Source: Pararhizobium sp. IMCC3301 (GTDB taxonomy: Bacteria > Pseudomonadota > Alphaproteobacteria > Rhizobiales > GCA-2746425). Taken from it: a stretch of DNA of 64,000 nt. The position numbers and the translations under genes were made by a program. The notes below the pieces were generated by a model. It saw only the letters and a list, made by a program, of their open reading frames with translations. It did not search any database and was not told where the DNA came from. Of this stretch, positions 7,449 to 15,704 are shown piece by piece (position 1 is the first letter of the stretch; each line of letters begins with the position of its first letter). The DNA lies in NCBI RefSeq assembly GCF_030758315.1, contig NZ_CP132336.1, positions 1,364,001-1,428,000 on the forward strand, read 5' to 3'.

Positions 7449-8822
7449 ATGAGCGACAAATGCGCCTCCTGTCTCTGTGTGTTTCTGCTTGGTATCGGGA
7501 GTGTTCTGGCCGCCATAGTCTCCGCTGGTGCGGAAGAGCATTCCACCGCCCGACTTCCGGTTCCCGTGACTGAGACCATGTTTCGGCCTTTTGATCCGGC
7601 CCGGGCCTTGCTGGGTCGGATGCTGTTCTATGATCCGATTATCTCCGGCAACCGCAATATTTCCTGCGCGACCTGCCATAACCCCGAGGCTGCGGGCGGC
7701 GACGGCCTGCCCCTTGGGATCGGAGAGGGCGGTTCGGGTATCGGATCAAAGCGAACCGTCGGCACCGGGGGCAACCTGATCCGACGCCGGGTCCCAAGAA
7801 ATTCGCCGGCACTGTTCAATCTGGGCGCAACGGAATTCACGGCTCTGTTTTACGATGGACGTTTGGAAGCGGACAGCAAAGACCCATCCGGCTTCGACAC
7901 GCCGGCAGATGAGGATACGCCGCTCGGTCTGAACGGCATCCTGGCCGCACAGGCTCTGTTTCCTCTGACGTCGCAAACGGAAATGGCGGGACAGGCCACC
8001 GAAAATGATATCGGTCGGGCAATGGAGGATATTTACGGCAATCCGTGGAACAGCGTCTGGGCAAAAGTAGAGGACCGCTTGCGCAGCATCGATACCTATC
8101 TGCCCCTGTTTCAGGCGGCCTATCCTGACATCAAAACGGCCGCAGACATTTCCATTGTGCATTACGCCAATGCGGTGGGGGATTTTGTCAATGCGGAATG
8201 GCGCAGCGTTGAAAGTCCGTTTGACCGCTATCTGGCGGGTCAGACTTCAGCCCTGTCAGCACAGCAGCAACAGGGACTGGAGCTGTTTTACGGGACCGCA
8301 AATTGCGCGGCCTGTCACAGCGGGCCGTTTCTCACTGATCAGAAGTTCTACGCCATTGCGATGCCGCAGATCGGACCGGGAAAGGTGCCCAGACTACAGG
8401 CCCTGCGCTATGACCGGGGCCGCGCCGGTGCGACCAACCGGATTGAGGATCGTTACAAATTTCGCACTCCGAGCCTGCGCAATGTCGCCCTGACCGCTCC
8501 CTATGGCCACTCCGGGGCATTTGCCACGCTGGGTGGCATTGTCCGGCACCATCTGGATCCGACGGCCAGTTTTAACCAGTATTCTCTCGGTTTGATCTCC
8601 CTGCCAGCGCATCCCAAACTGTCCCGGGAAGACGGTTTCATCATGCAGGACAGGCGCGAGCGCCGCCGCATTCTCAAGGCCAATGTGCTGAAGCCGGTCC
8701 GGCTCGATGAGGCGCAGATCGGCGCGCTGGTCGCATTTCTTGAAAGCCTGACAGATCCCGCGTCAGTGGCCGGGCGTCTGGGTATTCCGCAAGCCGTCCC
8801 AAGTGGACTGCCGGTCGACTGA
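7449..8822 (+). CDS. Di-heme cytochrome c peroxidase family protein (CcpA/MauG-like)
   Basis: The 457-residue exported protein has two CxxCH heme c motifs, CATCH early (with HNPEAAGGDG after it) and CAACH in the middle, as in bacterial di-heme cytochrome c peroxidases and MauG relatives. These act in the periplasm, reducing peroxide or oxidising partner proteins. A signal peptide (about residues 8-28) ends near VSAGAEE. The C-terminal domain contains FRTPSLRNVALTAPYGHSG, the distal-heme loop of the family. I chose the ATG at 7449 because it puts the signal peptide at the N-terminus; a longer frame from 7395 would overlap the previous gene. The gene ends 12 bases from the convergent small membrane-protein gene. 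Whether it is a peroxidase or a MauG-type enzyme cannot be decided here. Confidence 0.88.
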   Translation: MSDKCASCLCVFLLGIGSVLAAIVSAGAEEHSTARLPVPVTETMFRPFDPARALLGRMLFYDPIISGNRNISCATCHNPEAAGGDGLPLGIGEGGSGIGSKRTVGTGGNLIRRRVPRNSPALFNLGATEFTALFYDGRLEADSKDPSGFDTPADEDTPLGLNGILAAQALFPLTSQTEMAGQATENDIGRAMEDIYGNPWNSVWAKVEDRLRSIDTYLPLFQAAYPDIKTAADISIVHYANAVGDFVNAEWRSVESPFDRYLAGQTSALSAQQQQGLELFYGTANCAACHSGPFLTDQKFYAIAMPQIGPGKVPRLQALRYDRGRAGATNRIEDRYKFRTPSLRNVALTAPYGHSGAFATLGGIVRHHLDPTASFNQYSLGLISLPAHPKLSREDGFIMQDRRERRRILKANVLKPVRLDEAQIGALVAFLESLTDPASVAGRLGIPQAVPSGLPVD

Positions 8823-8834
8823 CCGACACGTCGT

Positions 8835-9227
8835 CTAATTTGCAGTCCGCGTCATTTCAAACCGCTCGGCAATACTGCCGTCTGCCCGGTTGATGACCAG
8901 AACAGTGTAGCTGTCTGGTCCGTTTTCAAAACTGGCTACCAATTGTCCGCGGGACAGGCTGACATCAATCAGCACGCCGAGGTCCGACGGCAACGCCAGA
9001 CTGGCTGCCACATCCGGCAGCGCGGTACTGATTTCAGCCCGGTCAGCATCATTGCTTTCGCTTGTCTGTGTGATGCGGTAATACAGCGCTCCCATCACAG
9101 CGACAAAGCCAAGCAACATTATGAGACTGGACCCCATCAGCAATCGCCGCAGCTTCCGCTGCACCCTTTCGACCGCCGGGTCGAGTGGTTTCTCATCATC
9201 ACTGTCAAAAGAATCGTTTTGAGCCAT
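8835..9227 (-). CDS. Small single-pass membrane protein (DUF6476-like)
   Basis: This 130-residue protein has an acidic N-terminus (DSFDSDDEKPLDPAVE), a basic stretch RKLRRLL, one transmembrane helix (about residues 31-50), and a C-terminal domain with alternating hydrophobic residues ending VINRADGSIAERFEM. The layout resembles the DUF6476 small membrane proteins found beside rluA-type genes in Alphaproteobacteria; I make that match from memory. The ATG at 9227 overlaps the ATG of the divergent rluA-family gene within a single CATG. A longer frame to 9476 would be antisense to rluA and is not credible. Function unknown. Confidence 0.7.
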   Translation of the reverse strand: MAQNDSFDSDDEKPLDPAVERVQRKLRRLLMGSSLIMLLGFVAVMGALYYRITQTSESNDADRAEISTALPDVAASLALPSDLGVLIDVSLSRGQLVASFENGPDSYTVLVINRADGSIAERFEMTRTAN

Positions 9228-10287
9228 GGCCGAAGAAATGTCCAATGCACCGTCTGAGCGGCTTGAGTTTACAGTTGAAGCGCCAGAAACCGGACAGAGG
9301 CTGGATGCGATCATTGCTGCGAAAGCGGGACGCCTGTCCCGAAGCCGCTTCAAGACCCTGATCAAGCAAGGCTGCGTGCGCGTGAGCGGGCAAGTGGTAG
9401 ACGCGCCGAATGCCCGTGTCAACGCAGGCGACGTTCTGTCCATCGCCATGCCCCAGGTCGAGGACCCTGAGCCCAAGGGCGAGGATATTCCACTGTCAAT
9501 CCTGTTCGAAGATGATCATCTGATTGTCATCGACAAACCCGCCGGACTGGTGGTTCACCCCGGCCCTGGAAACTGGAACGGAACGCTCGTCAATGCGCTG
9601 ATCCATCTTTGCGGCGACAGTCTTTCCGGCATCGGCGGTGTGCGCCGACCGGGAATTGTTCACCGGCTCGACAAGGACACAAGTGGCGTTATGGTGGTGG
9701 CGAAAACCGATGATGCGCATCTCGGCCTGACCCGGCAATTCGCCGATCACGGGCGCACCAACCAGCTGGAACGTGCCTATCAGGCGCTGGTCTGGGGCGC
9801 TCTTGAGCCGGCCAAGGGGACAGTCGATGCCCCGATTGCACGCTCCGACAATAACCGGCTCAAGATGGGTGTGGTCAAACGTCGCGATGAAACGGATGAA
9901 CGCGGCAAGGATGCGATTACACATTTCCAGGTGATGAAACGCTATTTCACCCAGGATGGCGCCCCGACAGCCTGCCTGGTTGAATGCCGTCTGGAAACCG
10001 GGCGAACCCACCAGATCCGGGTCCACATGGCCCATATCGGTCATCCGCTGGTCGGGGATGATGTGTATGGATCAGGCTTCAAGACCAAGTCCGCCATTTT
10101 GGGGGACGCCGCCGAAAAGGCTGTTCATAGATTCCGCCGACAGGCACTGTTTGCCGCGATGCTGCAATTTGAACACCCGGTCACCGGCGAGATTCTGCGC
10201 TTTGAGACGGATCTGCCAAATGATTTTGCCGCCCTCATCAAGGCGTTCAACCAGTTTGAGTCAACACCGGCACGAGCGCGAACATGA
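9226..10287 (+). CDS. RluA-family 23S rRNA pseudouridine synthase (RluD-like)
   Basis: RluA-family enzymes isomerise uridines to pseudouridine in rRNA or tRNA. This 353-residue protein has an N-terminal S4 RNA-binding domain (about residues 15-75, with RLDAIIAAKAGRLSRSRFK and the VNAGDVL end) and a catalytic domain with IVHRLDKDTSGVMVVAKT, whose second Asp is the catalytic nucleophile. Later motifs ETGRTHQIRVHMAHIGHPLVGDDVYG are also typical. The S4 domain and length favour RluD (helix 69 of 23S rRNA), but RluA and RluC are not excluded. The start may be the ATG at 9226 or the one at 9238; the latter has GAAGAA immediately upstream. Confidence 0.92.
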   Translation: MAEEMSNAPSERLEFTVEAPETGQRLDAIIAAKAGRLSRSRFKTLIKQGCVRVSGQVVDAPNARVNAGDVLSIAMPQVEDPEPKGEDIPLSILFEDDHLIVIDKPAGLVVHPGPGNWNGTLVNALIHLCGDSLSGIGGVRRPGIVHRLDKDTSGVMVVAKTDDAHLGLTRQFADHGRTNQLERAYQALVWGALEPAKGTVDAPIARSDNNRLKMGVVKRRDETDERGKDAITHFQVMKRYFTQDGAPTACLVECRLETGRTHQIRVHMAHIGHPLVGDDVYGSGFKTKSAILGDAAEKAVHRFRRQALFAAMLQFEHPVTGEILRFETDLPNDFAALIKAFNQFESTPARART

Positions 10288-10288
10288 C

Positions 10289-10310
10289 TTTATCGTAATT
10301 TAACGATAAA
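10289..10310 (+). terminator. AT-rich hairpin after the pseudouridine synthase gene
   Basis: TTTATCGT and ACGATAAA pair perfectly around AATTTA, starting right after the stop codon and followed by GGTTATGTTTT. The stem is AT-rich and the T-run interrupted, so it could be a weak terminator or an operator for rpoH. Confidence 0.4.
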
Positions 10311-10333
10311 GGTTATGTTTTCTCGCCTTAATG

Positions 10334-10347
10334 TGACTATATAGTCA
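10334..10347. promoter_or_regulatory. 14-bp perfect palindrome upstream of rpoH
   Basis: TGACTATATAGTCA is perfectly symmetric and lies 101 bases before the chosen rpoH ATG, immediately before AAGGAG. It looks like a dimeric regulator's operator or a promoter element. No matching regulator is apparent in the window. Confidence 0.4.
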
Positions 10348-10448
10348 TAAGGAGCGCTGTGCTTAACGGTGGACTGCCGGGCAGCGCACAACGTCTTGCC
10401 GGAAACCGGAAGACAAAAGAAGAAGACAAGAAAACAAAGGGGTGCTTT

Positions 10449-11375
10449 ATGGCCCGGGCTGTTGTAGCGACAGGAAATGTCCCGTCTGTACCATCATCGG
10501 AAGGCGGATTGTCGCGTTATCTCGCGGATATCCGCAAATACCCGATGCTGGAACCTAATCAGGAATACATGCTCGCGAAACGCTTTCTGGAGCATGATGA
10601 TCGTGATGCGGCCGAGCAACTGGTCACCAGCCATTTGCGTCTGGTTGCCAAAATCGCCATGGGTTATCGCGGTTACGGCCTGCCGATTGGCGAAGTGATT
10701 TCCGAAGGCAATGTTGGCTTGATGCAAGCCGTCAAGAAGTTCGATCCCGAACGCGGCTTCCGCCTTGCGACCTATGCGATGTGGTGGATCAAAGCCTCAA
10801 TCCAGGAATATGTCTTGCGGTCCTGGTCCCTCGTCAAGATGGGAACCACTGCCAATCAGAAACGGCTGTTTTTCAATCTGCGCAAGATGAAGAGCCAGAT
10901 TCAGGCTCTGGAAGATGGCGATCTCAACCACGAACAGGTGCAGAAGATAGCCACCAAGCTTGGCGTGTCGGTTGAGGAAGTCCATTCCATGAACCGGCGT
11001 CTGTCGGGCGATGCTTCGCTGAACTCGCCGCTGCGCGCGGATGACGGAACCGGCGAATGGCAGGATTGGCTCGTCGATGAGAGTGACAGTCAGGAATCCA
11101 TCGTTGCCGACCAGCAGGAACTGGAACAGCGCCGCGTCATGCTGAAATCAGCCATGGAAACACTCAACGACCGTGAGCGCCGCATCTTTCAGGCGCGCCG
11201 CCTGTCGGAAGACCCGATCACGCTTGAAGATCTGTCCGTCGAATTTGGTGTCAGCCGTGAGCGGGTGCGCCAGATCGAGGTTCGCGCTTTCGAAAAAGTT
11301 CAAAAGTCGATGCAGACGGCAGCCCTTGAAGCGGCTCGTGGGCGCACTGCACAGCTTGAAGCGCATACCAGCTAG
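10449..11375 (+). CDS. rpoH: RNA polymerase sigma-32 factor RpoH
   Basis: RpoH directs transcription of heat-shock and related stress genes. The 308-residue protein has sigma region 2 with RLVAKIAMGYRGYGLPIGE, FDPERGFRLATYAMWWI and the conserved IQEYVLRSWS, then the RpoH box QKRLFFNLRKMK that separates sigma-32 from other sigma-70 factors. Region 4 ends with EFGVSRERVRQIEVRAFEKV, the -35 recognition helix-turn-helix. The ATG at 10449 has AAAGGGG upstream and matches family length. A GTG at 10359, preceded by AAGGAG, would add 30 residues not seen in the family. Alphaproteobacteria often have several RpoH paralogues; which one this is cannot be told. A strong terminator follows. Confidence 0.95.
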   Translation: MARAVVATGNVPSVPSSEGGLSRYLADIRKYPMLEPNQEYMLAKRFLEHDDRDAAEQLVTSHLRLVAKIAMGYRGYGLPIGEVISEGNVGLMQAVKKFDPERGFRLATYAMWWIKASIQEYVLRSWSLVKMGTTANQKRLFFNLRKMKSQIQALEDGDLNHEQVQKIATKLGVSVEEVHSMNRRLSGDASLNSPLRADDGTGEWQDWLVDESDSQESIVADQQELEQRRVMLKSAMETLNDRERRIFQARRLSEDPITLEDLSVEFGVSRERVRQIEVRAFEKVQKSMQTAALEAARGRTAQLEAHTS

Positions 11376-11415
11376 CGCCTCTCTGATCTAGCGCCTGGCT
11401 GAAATGGAATAACTG

Positions 11416-11449
11416 ACCCGCGCCGGATTCCTTGCGCGGGTTTTGTTTG
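11416..11449 (+). terminator. Rho-independent terminator of rpoH
   Basis: ACCCGCGC pairs with GCGCGGGT around a 10-base loop, followed by TTTTGTTT. It lies 40 bases after the rpoH stop. Confidence 0.85.
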
Positions 11450-11501
11450 AGCCCGCTACAACGACGCTGCCCCAACAAGACAAATCTGTAATTCCCGGAA
11501 C

Positions 11502-12134
11502 ATGACTTTGCCCAAACTCACACTCTTCGACCTTGACGGAACGCTTGTGGACAGCGAGGTTCTGGCCAATCAGGTGCTGGTGGAGGTACTCGCCGAACAC
11601 GGCCTGATCTTCTCGCTTCAGCAAGCGGTTGAGCGGTTCCGCGGCGGAAAAATGGCTGAGAGCATTGCCGAGGTCGAGGCCTATTTCGCCTGCAAACTGC
11701 CAGACAATTTTATTCCCGATTTGCGGCAGAAAACCGCGCTCGCATTTCAGGAAAAGCTCCAGCCGATTGATGGTGCTGTCGATCTGGTACGCTCCGTCAG
11801 TTCACAAATCTGCATCGCCTCCAATGGGCCGCCTGAGAAAATCCGTCTCAGCCTTTCCCTGACCGGTCTGCAACCCTATTTTGGCGACCGTCTGTTCAGC
11901 GCCTATGACGTTCAGGCCTGGAAGCCTGATCCGGAGCTTTTTCTCAGCGCCGCCAGAACACTGGGCGTGCATCCGGCTGATTGTGCTGTTGTAGAGGACA
12001 GCCTGCCGGGAATTCATGGTGGACTGGCCGCCGGTATGCAGGTCTTCGCCTATTTTCCCGATGCAGAAACGCCGCCCCTGCCCGATGCGGTGATCGTGGT
12101 GAAGCACTTGTCAGAATTGCAAGCTCATTTGTAA
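11502..12134 (+). CDS. HAD-superfamily hydrolase (phosphoglycolate phosphatase-like)
   Basis: This 210-residue protein is a HAD phosphatase. It has motif I FDLDGTLVDSE with nucleophile and acid/base Asp residues, motif II in CIASNGPPEKI (Ser), motif III Lys in WKPDPELF, and motif IV in AVVEDSLPGI, where Glu-Asp bind magnesium. A helical cap follows motif I, which is subclass IA, the group that includes phosphoglycolate and beta-phosphoglucomutase-like enzymes. The substrate is not predictable. It stands alone between the rpoH terminator and the metallo-hydrolase gene, with no operon partner. Confidence 0.88.
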   Translation: MTLPKLTLFDLDGTLVDSEVLANQVLVEVLAEHGLIFSLQQAVERFRGGKMAESIAEVEAYFACKLPDNFIPDLRQKTALAFQEKLQPIDGAVDLVRSVSSQICIASNGPPEKIRLSLSLTGLQPYFGDRLFSAYDVQAWKPDPELFLSAARTLGVHPADCAVVEDSLPGIHGGLAAGMQVFAYFPDAETPPLPDAVIVVKHLSELQAHL

Positions 12135-12213
12135 CCCGGTTGTACGATGCCGCTCTCCTCTTGAAGTTGTGCCCATAAGCGCTACCATCTAGTCAGGTAC
12201 AAAGGAGAACCAA

Positions 12214-12987
12214 GTGACCCAAACCCGTCGTGAATTTCTGTCCAGCTCGGCAATAGTCGTGGCAGGTATTACTTTGCTGCCATACGCCGCACGCGCTGCA
12301 AGCCACTCCAGTGATGCTTTTGCCACCGATGCAGGTGATATTACTGTGCATCCCGTCAATCACGCTTCCTTTGTCATGGAAACGCCGGTCGGTGTGATCT
12401 ATTGCGACCCTGTCGGCGAGCCGTCCATCTATGCCGATTTGCTGCCGGCCGATCTCATTCTGCTGACCCATGAACATGGTGACCATTACAAGCCGGACAC
12501 GCTGGCCGCCCTCACCGGCGACGACACGAAGTTGATAACCAACCCGGCGGTCTATGCCATGCTGAGCGATGATCTGAAGGGCAGAGCCACTCAGATCGCG
12601 AATGGCGAGGCGACAACTTACGAAAGCCTCAGCATTGACGCGATTCCGGCCTATAACACCACGCAAGATCGGCTTCAGTTTCATCCCAAGGGACGCGACA
12701 ATGGTTATGTTCTCGGATTTGAAGGGTTCCGGATCTATATTTCCGGTGATACCGAGGATATCCCGGAAATGCGGGCACTGGAAAACATTGATGTGGCTTT
12801 CGTCTGCATGAATCTTCCCTTCACCATGGATGCAGAGGCCGCAGCATCGGCAGTTGCCGAATTCAAGCCAAAATATGTCTATCCCTACCATTATCGCGGA
12901 CGCGACGGCGGCACACAGAATCCGGAGAATTTTGCCAAACTCGTCGGCGCTGCGGCAGAGGTCAGACTGGGCGGCTGGTACAGCTGA
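12214..12987 (+). CDS. Tat-exported MBL-fold metallo-hydrolase (UlaG-like)
   Basis: This 257-residue protein has a twin-arginine-type signal (TRREFLSSSA followed by a hydrophobic stretch, residues about 4-29), so it is probably exported folded. The metallo-beta-lactamase fold is shown by VNHASFVMET, the metal-binding motif THEHGDH, GDTED and the late YPYHYRG. These resemble the UlaG-like branch rather than true beta-lactamases. Substrate unknown. Translation starts at a GTG (12214) with AAAGGAG upstream. Confidence 0.88.
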   Translation: MTQTRREFLSSSAIVVAGITLLPYAARAASHSSDAFATDAGDITVHPVNHASFVMETPVGVIYCDPVGEPSIYADLLPADLILLTHEHGDHYKPDTLAALTGDDTKLITNPAVYAMLSDDLKGRATQIANGEATTYESLSIDAIPAYNTTQDRLQFHPKGRDNGYVLGFEGFRIYISGDTEDIPEMRALENIDVAFVCMNLPFTMDAEAAASAVAEFKPKYVYPYHYRGRDGGTQNPENFAKLVGAAAEVRLGGWYS

Positions 12988-13091
12988 TTTGAGACACGAC
13001 GCCCTTGTAAACGCTACAGCTCGGATGGCGGGCGCTTGTACCTGTGCGCCCGCCACCTGTCACTGAATCAGACTGCCAATGGAGCGATGAG

Positions 13092-13637
13092 ATGCTGCTG
13101 GATACACCACTATGCGATTTCGGCTGGAAGGCACCCGACTTCACGCTTTCCGACCCTGATGGCAAGAGCCACTCATTGACGAATGCGATGGGCGGAAACG
13201 GGCTGTTGATTGCCTTCATTTGCAATCATTGCCCTTATGTCCTTGCCGTGATCGACCGGCTTGTTGCAGATGCGCGGACCCTGCAACAGGAGAGCGTCGG
13301 CGTGCTCGCGATCATGTCAAATGACTATCGCCATGTTCCCGCCGACAGCCCGGCCCAAATGAAGCTGTTTGCAGAAAAACACAATTTCACATTTCCCTAT
13401 CTGGTGGATCAGGACCAGAGCGTCGGCCGCGCTTATGACGCTGTCTGCACACCGGATTTCTTCGGCTTCAACAACAAGTCGGAACTGCAATATCGCGGCC
13501 GCCTTGATGATACCGGCATGGGCAACTCCGGCAACCGCACGCCGGAATTGCTGAACGCCATGCGTCAGATTGCAAAGACCGGCAACGGGCCGCAGCAGCA
13601 AATGCCATCGATGGGGTGTTCCATCAAATGGCGCTGA
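13092..13637 (+). CDS. Thioredoxin-fold redoxin (AhpC/TSA-related)
   Basis: The 181-residue protein has a thioredoxin fold of the redoxin/peroxiredoxin-like type, with APDFTLSDPDGKSHSL at the N-terminus and the Cys motif ICNHCPYV, where CxxC lies at the first helix. The second half contains TFPYLVDQDQSVGRAYDAVCTPDFFGF, with the cis-Pro segment. Such stand-alone cytosolic redoxins are annotated as thioredoxin-family proteins with unknown partners. The ATG at 13092 is preceded by GGAG; an in-frame upstream ATG at 13044 lacks a ribosome binding site. It ends exactly against the convergent thiY-like gene. Confidence 0.85.
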   Translation: MLLDTPLCDFGWKAPDFTLSDPDGKSHSLTNAMGGNGLLIAFICNHCPYVLAVIDRLVADARTLQQESVGVLAIMSNDYRHVPADSPAQMKLFAEKHNFTFPYLVDQDQSVGRAYDAVCTPDFFGFNNKSELQYRGRLDDTGMGNSGNRTPELLNAMRQIAKTGNGPQQQMPSMGCSIKWR

Positions 13638-14570
13638 TCAGTTCAGCGGTCTGGCAATGCGTGCCATATCCGGCACTTCATCAATCAGGCCGCGCTCTTT
13701 CATGAAGGCTGCAAAGCGTTCATAGCGTGCCTTGTCGAACGCAAGCGGACGCTTGGCAAAGCGCGGCAGCGTATCGAACCAGGCCCTGCGGTTCAGCTCA
13801 TCATCCAACTCGGGATAGGCCTTGACGAACAGCGCCAGCGCCTCCTCCGGATGGTTGGTCAGATAGATCGTGGCCGCCTCCACAGCATTCATAAATTTGC
13901 GGAAACGCGGATCGCCAGTCTTGTCCATATGGGCAATCAGGATCAGTTCATCATAGACCGGCACACCGTGTTCTTCGGGATAAAACGCTCTGCCCGGCCG
14001 CTCAACCAGATCCATTTGATTCAGTTCAAAATTGCGAAACGCACCGATGACCGCATCGACATTGCCGCTGATCAGCGAAGGTGACAGGGAGAAATTCACA
14101 TTCACCAATTCCACATCATCAAGGCTGAGCCCGACACCCTGAAGCATCGCCCCGAGCAGTGCATCTTCAAAGCCACCGACCGAAAAGCCGACCTTTTTGC
14201 CCTTCAGATCCGACAGCGACTGGATGGGACCGTCTGCCAGCACCACCAGGGCATTCAGCGGTGTTTCCACCAATGTCCCGATCCAGGCCACCGGCAGTCC
14301 TTCCTTGATCTGCAGATGCAGGCTGGGCTGATAGGAAATTGCAATATCGCCCTGCCCGGCCGCCACCAGCCTTGGCGGCGCTGAGGGATCAGCCGGGGCG
14401 ACTAAAGTCACATCCAGCCCTTCGCGCGCAAACAGTCCGAGTTCCTGGGCAATGATCAGCGGTGCATGATCCGGATTGACGAACCAGTCGAGCAGTACGG
14501 TCAACTTTTCCTGAGCCTGCGCACTGGCAATGCCGGCAAGAACAATAAAAACACTGAGAAAAAAACGCAT
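13638..14570 (-). CDS. thiY: ABC transporter substrate-binding protein for thiamin precursor (ThiY/NMT1-like)
   Basis: The 310-residue protein has a signal peptide (about residues 1-19, ending SAQAQ) and the NMT1/ThiY-type fold: LTVLLDWFVNPDHAPLIIA, then GLFAREGLDVTLV, GDIAISYQPSLHLQI and LKGKKVGFSVGG. ThiY binds formylaminopyrimidine or HMP, the pyrimidine precursor of thiamin, in the periplasm. It is the second gene of a two-gene operon with the permease, behind a TPP riboswitch, which supports the thiamin-related role. A longer frame exists upstream but is the shadow of the permease; the ATG at 14570 starts the signal peptide. No ATPase gene follows; the neighbour is convergent. Confidence 0.88.
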   Translation of the reverse strand: MRFFLSVFIVLAGIASAQAQEKLTVLLDWFVNPDHAPLIIAQELGLFAREGLDVTLVAPADPSAPPRLVAAGQGDIAISYQPSLHLQIKEGLPVAWIGTLVETPLNALVVLADGPIQSLSDLKGKKVGFSVGGFEDALLGAMLQGVGLSLDDVELVNVNFSLSPSLISGNVDAVIGAFRNFELNQMDLVERPGRAFYPEEHGVPVYDELILIAHMDKTGDPRFRKFMNAVEAATIYLTNHPEEALALFVKAYPELDDELNRRAWFDTLPRFAKRPLAFDKARYERFAAFMKERGLIDEVPDMARIARPLN

Positions 14571-14584
14571 GAGACATATCCTGT

Positions 14585-15460
14585 TCAGGTGGAGGTAAAA
14601 ACGCCTGGTTGATTTTCCGGCATCCAGAAAACCAGCCGCCGTGTCAGTTGATCGGTTCCGATGCGCAACACCACAACGAACACCGCAAGTATGAAAAGCG
14701 CCGCAAACATCAGATCTGTCTGCATCCGCCCATTGGCGTGCAGCATGACAAATCCAAGACCGGCGGAAGACCCGACCCACTCGCCAACAACGGCGCCGAT
14801 TGGCGCCAGACTGGCACCAACACGCAGGCCCGAGGACAGCGAGGGCAACGCGGATGGCAGCCGCAAATGGAGCAGGCTCTGCAGCGGGCTTGCCCCGGCA
14901 ATTCGCCCCAGATCCAGCAAATCGGGGTCCGTGCGCCGCAGACCATCGAAAAACGCTGAGGTGATGGGAAAATAGATAATCAGTGTTGCCATGATGATCT
15001 TGGAGGCCAGGCCAAAACCGAACCACAGCACCAGCAGCGGAGCGATGGCAAATACCGGCAACGCCTGGGTTGCCAGCACTACCGGAAATACCAGCCGCGC
15101 AGCGGAAGCAGACAGTGCCATGCCAAGACCGGTCACAACGCCCAGCACAAGGCCGAGCACTAGACCTATGAGAATTTCACTTGCCGTAATGGCGGCGTGG
15201 CCAAGCAGATAGGAAAAATTGTTGTAAAGACTTGCCATGACCTGGAACGGCCCGGGCAGCACAAACGGCGGCAGATCAAACACAGACACGATTGCCTGCC
15301 ACGCCGCCACCAGCACAATTGCAATTGCGATGGCCCGTAGCAGCCGCGCGAAGGCATTTTGAGCCCAAGCCTGCACGCCGGTCTTTACGCCGGTCTGCCT
15401 CACTTTGAAATTGAAAAACTGGCGCGTCACGCGGCTCGGCCCATCAAGGTTGAGGACCAT
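14585..15460 (-). CDS. thiX: ABC transporter permease for thiamin precursor (ThiX-like)
   Basis: This 291-residue inner-membrane permease belongs to the BPD family used by NMT1/taurine-type importers. Several transmembrane segments are visible: about 41-61, 91-115, 120-150, 205-225 and 245-265. The ATPase-contact loop contains GASPLQSLLHLRLPSALPSL (EAA-type). The gene is 14 bases upstream of the substrate-binding protein and lies 37 bases downstream of a TPP riboswitch, so the pair is a thiamin-precursor importer. The start is uncertain because no ribosome binding site is evident. Confidence 0.87.
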   Translation of the reverse strand: MVLNLDGPSRVTRQFFNFKVRQTGVKTGVQAWAQNAFARLLRAIAIAIVLVAAWQAIVSVFDLPPFVLPGPFQVMASLYNNFSYLLGHAAITASEILIGLVLGLVLGVVTGLGMALSASAARLVFPVVLATQALPVFAIAPLLVLWFGFGLASKIIMATLIIYFPITSAFFDGLRRTDPDLLDLGRIAGASPLQSLLHLRLPSALPSLSSGLRVGASLAPIGAVVGEWVGSSAGLGFVMLHANGRMQTDLMFAALFILAVFVVVLRIGTDQLTRRLVFWMPENQPGVFTST

Positions 15461-15497
15461 GCGGAAAGGTGCGCATAACAGACATCAGCGCTTTTCG

Positions 15498-15616
15498 TCC
15501 CTTCGCCGGCATGATCCGGATCAGGTTCAAAGGGTCCGGAAACGCGTGCTCCCGTTCCATCTTTGGAACAACAGCCTGCTTCCATCTCAGCCCCGTTAAC
15601 GCCGGGACACCCCTCG
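15498..15616 (-). ncRNA. TPP riboswitch controlling thiXY
   Basis: Read on the minus strand, this leader contains the conserved TPP (THI-box) features: the first helix with GGGGTGTCCCGGC, then GGGGCTGAGATGG (the CUGAGA pyrimidine-sensing bulge), and the second arm ACCCTTTGAACCTGATCCGG followed by ATGCCGGCGAAGGGA. These bind thiamin pyrophosphate; in Proteobacteria binding usually blocks ribosome access. The 37 bases between riboswitch and the permease ATG would hold the expression platform. Confidence 0.95.
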
Positions 15617-15704
15617 AAACAAATTCAGTCTAATGGACATCTTATCAATGTCCAGTCATTTGACCGCGTTGGCATAACCGCAGGCACGGCACATATTATA
15701 GGGT

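Noticed and set aside
12193-13056. A 287-residue minus-strand frame
   Set aside because: Antisense to the metallo-hydrolase, which has a signal and clear metal motifs.
13638-15026. The full 462-residue frame containing thiY
   Set aside because: The first ~150 residues are a frame shadow of the permease gene; the signal peptide fixes the start at 14570.
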